NCBI GenBank assembly: GCA_963788125.1
Contig: CAWBFN010000002.1
Coordinates: forward strand, 1,116,001-1,180,000
Length of the DNA stretch: 64,000 nt
Direction: 5' to 3'
Source: Bog-473 sp963788125
Lineage (GTDB): Bacteria; Actinomycetota; Acidimicrobiia; Acidimicrobiales; RAAP-2
Both the position numbers and the translations under genes were made by a program. Positions 59,548 to 64,000 of the stretch are shown piece by piece. Numbering within the stretch: position 1 is the first letter of the stretch; each line of letters begins with the position of its first letter. The notes beneath the pieces were generated by a model. It saw only the letters and a list, made by a program, of their open reading frames with translations. It was not told the DNA's origin and made no database searches.

Positions 59548-61343
59548 CCTTGGGGCCGGAAAGGAATTCCTGGGCTTTCTGGCGAATCCCCATCTTGAAG
59601 ACTCCCCAGGCGTTCTCATCCCCACCCAGCAACGCCTTGACCAGGTCACGTATCTGTTCGGGGGTGGCGTGCGGGGGGATGGGCGGGACATCGGGGTCGG
59701 TATAGACGTCGAGCACCGTGGGTCGATCAGCCGCGAAGGCCTCCTCCCACGCTGGGGCGATCTCGTCGGCCTCGTGCACTTCGATGGCCCCCAGCCCGAG
59801 ACTGGTGGCAAAGCCAGCGTAGGAGACGTCAGGCAGTTCCTGCGAAGCGGCGAACTTCGGTACGCCGACCATGGCCCGCATCTCCCACGTCACCTGGTTG
59901 AGGTCGTTGTTGTGCAGCACGGCCACGATCAGGCGGGGATCCGACCACTCCTGCCAGTAGCGTTTGATGGTGATGAGCTCGGCCAGGCCGTTCATCTGCA
60001 TGGCTCCGTCGCCCACCAACGCGATTGCCGGCCGATCAGGGTGGGCGAACTTGGCCCCGATGACATAGGGAACCCCAGGACCCATGGTGGCCAGCGTGCC
60101 CGAGAGCGAGCCGCGCTGGTCGCCGCCTAATTTCAGATCACGGGCGTACCAGTTGGCGGCAGACCCTGAATCAGAGGCCACGATCGCATTAGCCGGCAGG
60201 CGAGCAGACAGCTCCCACACCAGGCGTTGCGGGTTGACGAACCCCTCCCGCTCGCTGTCGGTCATCGCCTGGCGCTCGACTGTCTCCCACCAATCTGCCA
60301 CGTTCTTCTCGATCTCCTCGCGCCACTTGCGATCGGATTTTCGTTCGAGCAGTGGGAAGGAGCGCCCGCAATGCGCTCCCTGCGTCGGCGACCAGATTGA
60401 GCTCATAGGGATAGCGCATGCCAATGAAGCCACCATCGATATCGATCTGAATGGCCCGCACCCCTTCCAGGGGCGGCATGAATTGGGTGTACGGGAAGTT
60501 GGACCCGACGGTGAGCAGGGTGTCGCAGTCCATCATCAGGTCGTAGCTCGGGCGCGTGCCGAGCAGACCGAGTGAGCCGGTCACCCAGTCGAGCTCGTCG
60601 GAGAGCACGTCCTTACCCAGGAGTGCCTTGGCCACTCCGGCCCCGAGGATCTCTGCTACTTGAGTGATCTCCTCCCGCGCCCCGCGCGCTCCTTGACCGA
60701 TCAAGATGGCGACCTTGGACCCCCCGTTGAGGATCTCCGCCGCCCGGCGGATGCTGTCGTCGTCGGGCGTGGTGTGGGGCCAGCTGATCCCGAGACTTGA
60801 GGGGACCATTTTGAAGGCGTGTTCGGGAGGTTCGTACTCGAGCTCCTGGACGTCATAGGGCACGATGATGCAGGTAGGCGAATGGGTGGCCAGCGCGGTG
60901 CGAATGGCCCGATCAATGAGATTGGGCAGCTGCTGGGGCACGTTGAGGGTCTCGATGAACTGGTGGCACACGTCTTTGAACAGGCTGGCCAGGTCAACCT
61001 CTTGCTGGTAGGAGCCCCCCATGGCCGACCGATCCGTCTGCCCGACGATGGCGAGCACCGGCACATGGTCCAACTTGGCGTCGTAGAGGCCGTTCAAGAG
61101 GTGGATGGCGCCCGGACCCGACGTGGCCATGCACACGCCGATCCGGCCGGAGAACTTGGCGTAGCCCACCGCCTCGAAGGCCGCCATCTCCTCGTGGCGG
61201 GCCTGGACGAACTGGGGCGAAGATTTCGCTTTGACCCACGCCCCGAGAATCCCGTTGATGCCATCGCCTGGAAAGGCGAATATCTTCTCGACCTCCCAGG
61301 CTTGCAGTCGCTCCAGGAGATAACTCGCTACTGATTGGCTCAC
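59540..61343 (-). pseudogene. TPP-dependent enzyme (pyruvate oxidase/acetolactate synthase-like), frameshifted
   Basis: The N-terminal frame (GTG at 61343 after a GGAGGGATCC site) has QARHEEMAAFEAVGYAKFSG with the catalytic glutamate, CMATSGPGAIHLLNGLYDAK and a central domain up to ALRALLP near 60360. The C-terminal frame continues PLLERKSDRKWREEIEKNVA with the TPP motif ALVGDGAMQMNGLAELITIK and LHNNDLNQ, to 59540. Removing one G (plus strand) from the GGG at 60354-60356 rejoins them as a protein of about 600 residues. All active-site motifs are intact. It leads the sugar-acid operon and might decarboxylate a 2-keto acid formed there. Confidence 0.87.
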
Positions 61344-61545
61344 AGGATCCCTCCACGGGTAGCTGCAAGGCGGTCATAGGACTGTCGCCAGCGGCTGGCG
61401 TCGCTGACGTTTCGGGTATACCCCGCCATGATCCGGACAATCGGCAGTTCCGAAATTTCGCCACGGGGCAGGAGCGGCGCCCCAGTCCCCTCGCATGGGG
61501 TGATCAGGGCGAATGGCGCGCACCTCCCTCACACCCTCGTCACCC

Positions 61546-61551
61546 TAAGAT
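61546..61551 (+). promoter_or_regulatory. Leaderless-type -10 hexamer of the GH15 gene
   Basis: TAAGAT, 10 nt before the ATG at 61562, in the 218-bp gap between the divergent TPP and GH15 genes. Confidence 0.3.
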
Positions 61552-61561
61552 CGCCGCCACC

Positions 61562-63327
61562 ATGGATCCCCTCGCGGCATTTCCGCCGCAAGTCCTTCGT
61601 GACTATGCCCTGTTGGCGGACGGTGAGCGAGGAGCACTCATTGGCCCCCAAGGAGACCTGGCCTGGCTCTGTGTGCCGCGGTGGGACTCCGACGCCGTGT
61701 TCTCGACCTTGATCGGAGGGGCCGGTTGTTACGCGCTCACCCCGACCGGGCGTTACACCTGGGGCGGCTACTACTCGCCCGCGATCGTTGATCTGGAACA
61801 GTCGATGGGTGACCACCGACGGGATCATCGAGAGTCGTGAAGCCTTCGCGCTTCCCGCGGATCCTCACGTGGTCACCATCCTGCGCCGGATTCGCGCCCT
61901 CGATGGGCCAACCCGGATCAACGCGGTCCTCGACGTACGCGCCGGCTTCGGTGCCGAAGCCATGCGTGATACCCATCGGGCGAGCGATGGGACCTGGACG
62001 GGTCACTCCGGCTCCATCTGGTTCCGGTGGACGGGCGCTCCGAAAGCCCACCGCGGCGGAGCCGGCCCTCTGACGGCCGAGCTCGTGCTCCGACCCGGGC
62101 AGGTGCTCGATCTGGTACTCGAACTCAGTGATGTCCCCTTGGAGGGCGAGGCGCCCGACCCGGGTGAGTGCTGGTCGGCCACCGAGGCAATGTGGGCCTT
62201 GGCGGTTCCCGATCTCGGGGAGGTCCTTGGTCCTCGGGATGCCGAAATGGCCATGGCCGTACTCAGTGGCCTGACGAGCGCCGACGGGGGCATGGTGGCG
62301 GCCGCCACCATGAGCCTGCCTGAGCGGGCCCGGGCCAACAGGAACTACGACTATCGCTACGCCTGGATCCGCGACCAGTGCTACGCCGGGCAGGCGGTGG
62401 CCGCCCATGGGCATTTTCCGCTGCTCGACTCCGCCGTGTCCTTTGTCTCGGCCCGACTGCTCGCCGATGGCCCGGAGCTGAAGCCGGCCTACACGGTCAA
62501 CGGAGGGGCGGTTCCCGACGAGCGGACGCTTTCTCACCTGGCCGGGTATCCGGGCGGTGCCGACAAGGTGGGCAACTGGGTGAACCAACAGTTCCAACTC
62601 GATGCCTTCGGGGAGGCGCTCGAGCTGCTCGCCGTCGCGTCGTCGTTGGACCGGCTCGATACCGACCACTGGGACGCCGTCGAGACCGCGGTCGCCGCCA
62701 TCGAACGACGATGGGGCGAGCCCGACGCCGGGATCTGGGAACTGGACAATCAACGGTGGGCCCATTCTCGTTTGACGTGTGTGGCCGGGACTCCGAGCCA
62801 TCGCCAAGCACGCCCCCAGTTCCCAATCGGGTCAGTGGAGTGGACTGGCCGATGCGATATTGGCCGACGTCTCGGCAGACTGCCTCCACGCTGACGGGCG
62901 GTGGCAACGTGCTCCAGAGGACACGCGGATCGATGCCGCTCTGTTGCTCCCGGGAATCCGTCACGCCGTGCCGACCTCTGACCCCCGGACGGTGGCGACC
63001 GTCAATGCCGTGGCCGCCGAGCTCTTGCGAGACGATTATGTCTACCGCTTCGCGCACGACGCTCGGCCACTTGGCGAGGCCGAAGGAGCGTTTCTCCTGT
63101 GTGGCTTCTTGCTGGCCTTGGCGCTCGAGCAGCAAGGAGAGCACCTGACGGCGCGAGCCCTGTTCGAGCGCAATCGCTCGGCGAGTGGCACGCCGGGCCT
63201 CTTGGCCGAGGAGTTCGACATCACCCAGCGCCAGCTACGGGGCAACATTCCCCAAGCATTCGTCCATGCCTTGCTGCTCGAGTGCAGCGCCGCCCTCCGC
63301 CCTGGTCAACCTGACAGATCTGCGTAG
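61562..63327 (+). pseudogene. GH15 family glucoamylase/trehalase-like enzyme with two frameshifts
   Basis: Three frames together cover a full GH15 protein of about 587 residues. The first (61562-about 61790) has RDYALLADGERGALIGPQGD and LAWLCVPRWDSDAVF. The second (to about 62787) has RWVTTDGIIESREAFALPAD, RNYDYRYAWIRDQCYAGQAV and WELDNQRWAHSRLTCVAG. The third (to 63327) has RAIAKHAP, YVYRFAHDARPLGEAEGAFL and TPGLLAEEFD. The enzymes use two glutamates to release glucose from trehalose or alpha-glucans. The second break lies in the GGG at 62787-62789 (one base too many), the first near 61786-61790. A partial SDR gene follows on the same strand. Confidence 0.87.
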
Positions 63328-63395
63328 CGCCACGCGGGCGGGGTAGCTCCTACTACAACCCGCTCCGATCGGGGAACGAAATGGAGGCAAGCACT

Positions 63396-64000
63396 ATGGT
63401 CACTCGGAAGGTCGCGCTCGTGACCGGCGCGTCAGCCGGGGTGGGACGAGCCACCGCGGTCGAACTGGCACGTCGGGGATTTGACGTCGCGCTGCTCGCT
63501 CGAGGGCGCGCCGGTCTCGAGGCGGCCGCGGCCGAGGTTGAGTCGAAGGGCGCCCGAGCGCTGATCGTGGCGGCAGATGTGTCCGACTATGACGAAGTGG
63601 ATGGTGCCGCGGCGCAGGCCGAAGAGGAGCTGGGGCCGCTGGACGTCTGGGTGAACAACGCCATGACCACCAGCTTCTCGCCGCTTTCGGACACCAAGCC
63701 CGAAGACTTTCGCCGGGCCATTGAAGTCACCTTTCTCGGGCAGGTGTGGGGCACCATGGCCGCCCTCGCCCGCATGCGACCCCGCGATCGGGGGAACATC
63801 GTCAACGTCGGCTCCGCCCTGGCCTTCATCGGCATCCCGCTGCAGTCGCCGTACTGTGCGGCCAAGTTCGCCTGCCGGGGCTTCTTCGAGTCCACCCGGG
63901 CCGAGTTGTTGCACGAGGGCAGTCACGTCCGCCTCTCCATGGTGCACCTGCCGGCGGTCAACACACCCCAGTTCGACTGGTGCCAGACCTCGATGGATCG
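63396..64000 (+). CDS. Short-chain dehydrogenase/reductase, C-terminus beyond the window
   Basis: At least 201 residues of a classical SDR. VALVTGASAGVGRATAVELA is the cofactor motif, NNAMTTSFSPLSDTKPEDFR follows, the catalytic serine lies in NVGSALAF, and YCAAKFACRGFFESTRAELL gives the YxxxK pair. HLPAVNTPQFDW continues to the edge. The ATG at 63396 is preceded by GGAGG (63384-63388) at 7 nt. An in-frame ATG at 63381 is possible but overlaps that site. It lies 68 bp after the GH15 gene and may be co-transcribed. The substrate is unknown. Confidence 0.88.
   Translation, partial: MVTRKVALVTGASAGVGRATAVELARRGFDVALLARGRAGLEAAAAEVESKGARALIVAADVSDYDEVDGAAAQAEEELGPLDVWVNNAMTTSFSPLSDTKPEDFRRAIEVTFLGQVWGTMAALARMRPRDRGNIVNVGSALAFIGIPLQSPYCAAKFACRGFFESTRAELLHEGSHVRLSMVHLPAVNTPQFDWCQTSMD

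Overview
The window is a very GC-rich bacterial chromosome segment with long ORFs on both strands, frequent GTG/TTG starts and many 4-bp ATGA/GTGA gene overlaps. Mycothiol-type enzymes (a PIG-L/Mca-like deacetylase and an MDMPI-like domain), F420/LLM-type oxidoreductases, a VKOR plus DUF929 pair, a split-type methylmalonyl-CoA mutase and a biotin carboxylase-BCCP chain point to an actinobacterium. The mix suggests an uncultured relative of Acidimicrobiia, but that placement is inference. At least 14 genes carry a TANNNT-like hexamer ending 6-10 nt before the start codon, the signature of leaderless transcription. These hexamers help choose the starts of birA, pduO and the mutase.

Layout. 0-5.8 kb: partial metH, a PduO-type cobalamin adenosyltransferase, two tandem duplicated LivJ-type binding proteins with matching upstream regions, a nitroreductase and a rhodanese-MoeB fusion. 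5.8-11.9 kb: a TetR-controlled catabolic operon (SDR, Baeyer-Villiger-type monooxygenase, P450, 3Fe-4S ferredoxin, D-aminoacylase-like amidohydrolase); the P450 and the amidohydrolase are each split by a frameshift. 12-14.8 kb: CtaG, VKOR, DUF929 and a small membrane protein. 14.9-20.6 kb: a propionyl-CoA block (methylmalonyl-CoA mutase, acyl-CoA carboxylase alpha chain, BirA) with an M20 hydrolase and an ABM protein.

20.7-34 kb: a surface-glycan block: RfbB, RfbD, a GT-C-like membrane protein, a HAD phosphatase, an NTP transferase, a YvcK/CofD-superfamily protein fused to a GT2 glycosyltransferase, a GT2-methyltransferase fusion, UDP-glucose dehydrogenase, a UDP-xylose synthase-like enzyme, two more GT2 enzymes and a secreted protein with two aspartic-protease motifs. 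34-48.1 kb: Tag, an NTP transferase/FabH/thiolase/LLM operon, a thioesterase, threonine aldolase, a second LLM enzyme, a Mca-like deacetylase, an ECF sigma/anti-sigma pair, AhcY, a PQQ-propeller protein and a FabG-type reductase.

48.2-64 kb looks accessory. It begins with a disrupted tRNA-Arg(CCT) and about 1.2 kb without genes. Then come a seven-gene Mrp/Mbh-type cation antiporter operon that lacks the large MrpA subunit, a broken epimerase-MDMPI fusion, a five-gene sugar-acid operon (TPP enzyme, membrane protein, gluconate dehydrogenase subunit 3, GMC oxidoreductase, enolase-superfamily dehydratase), a twice-frameshifted GH15 glucosidase and a partial SDR.

Five or more genes carry single-base frameshifts, most repairable by one base in a short G/C run. 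The sequence alone cannot separate draft or metagenome indel errors from real decay.
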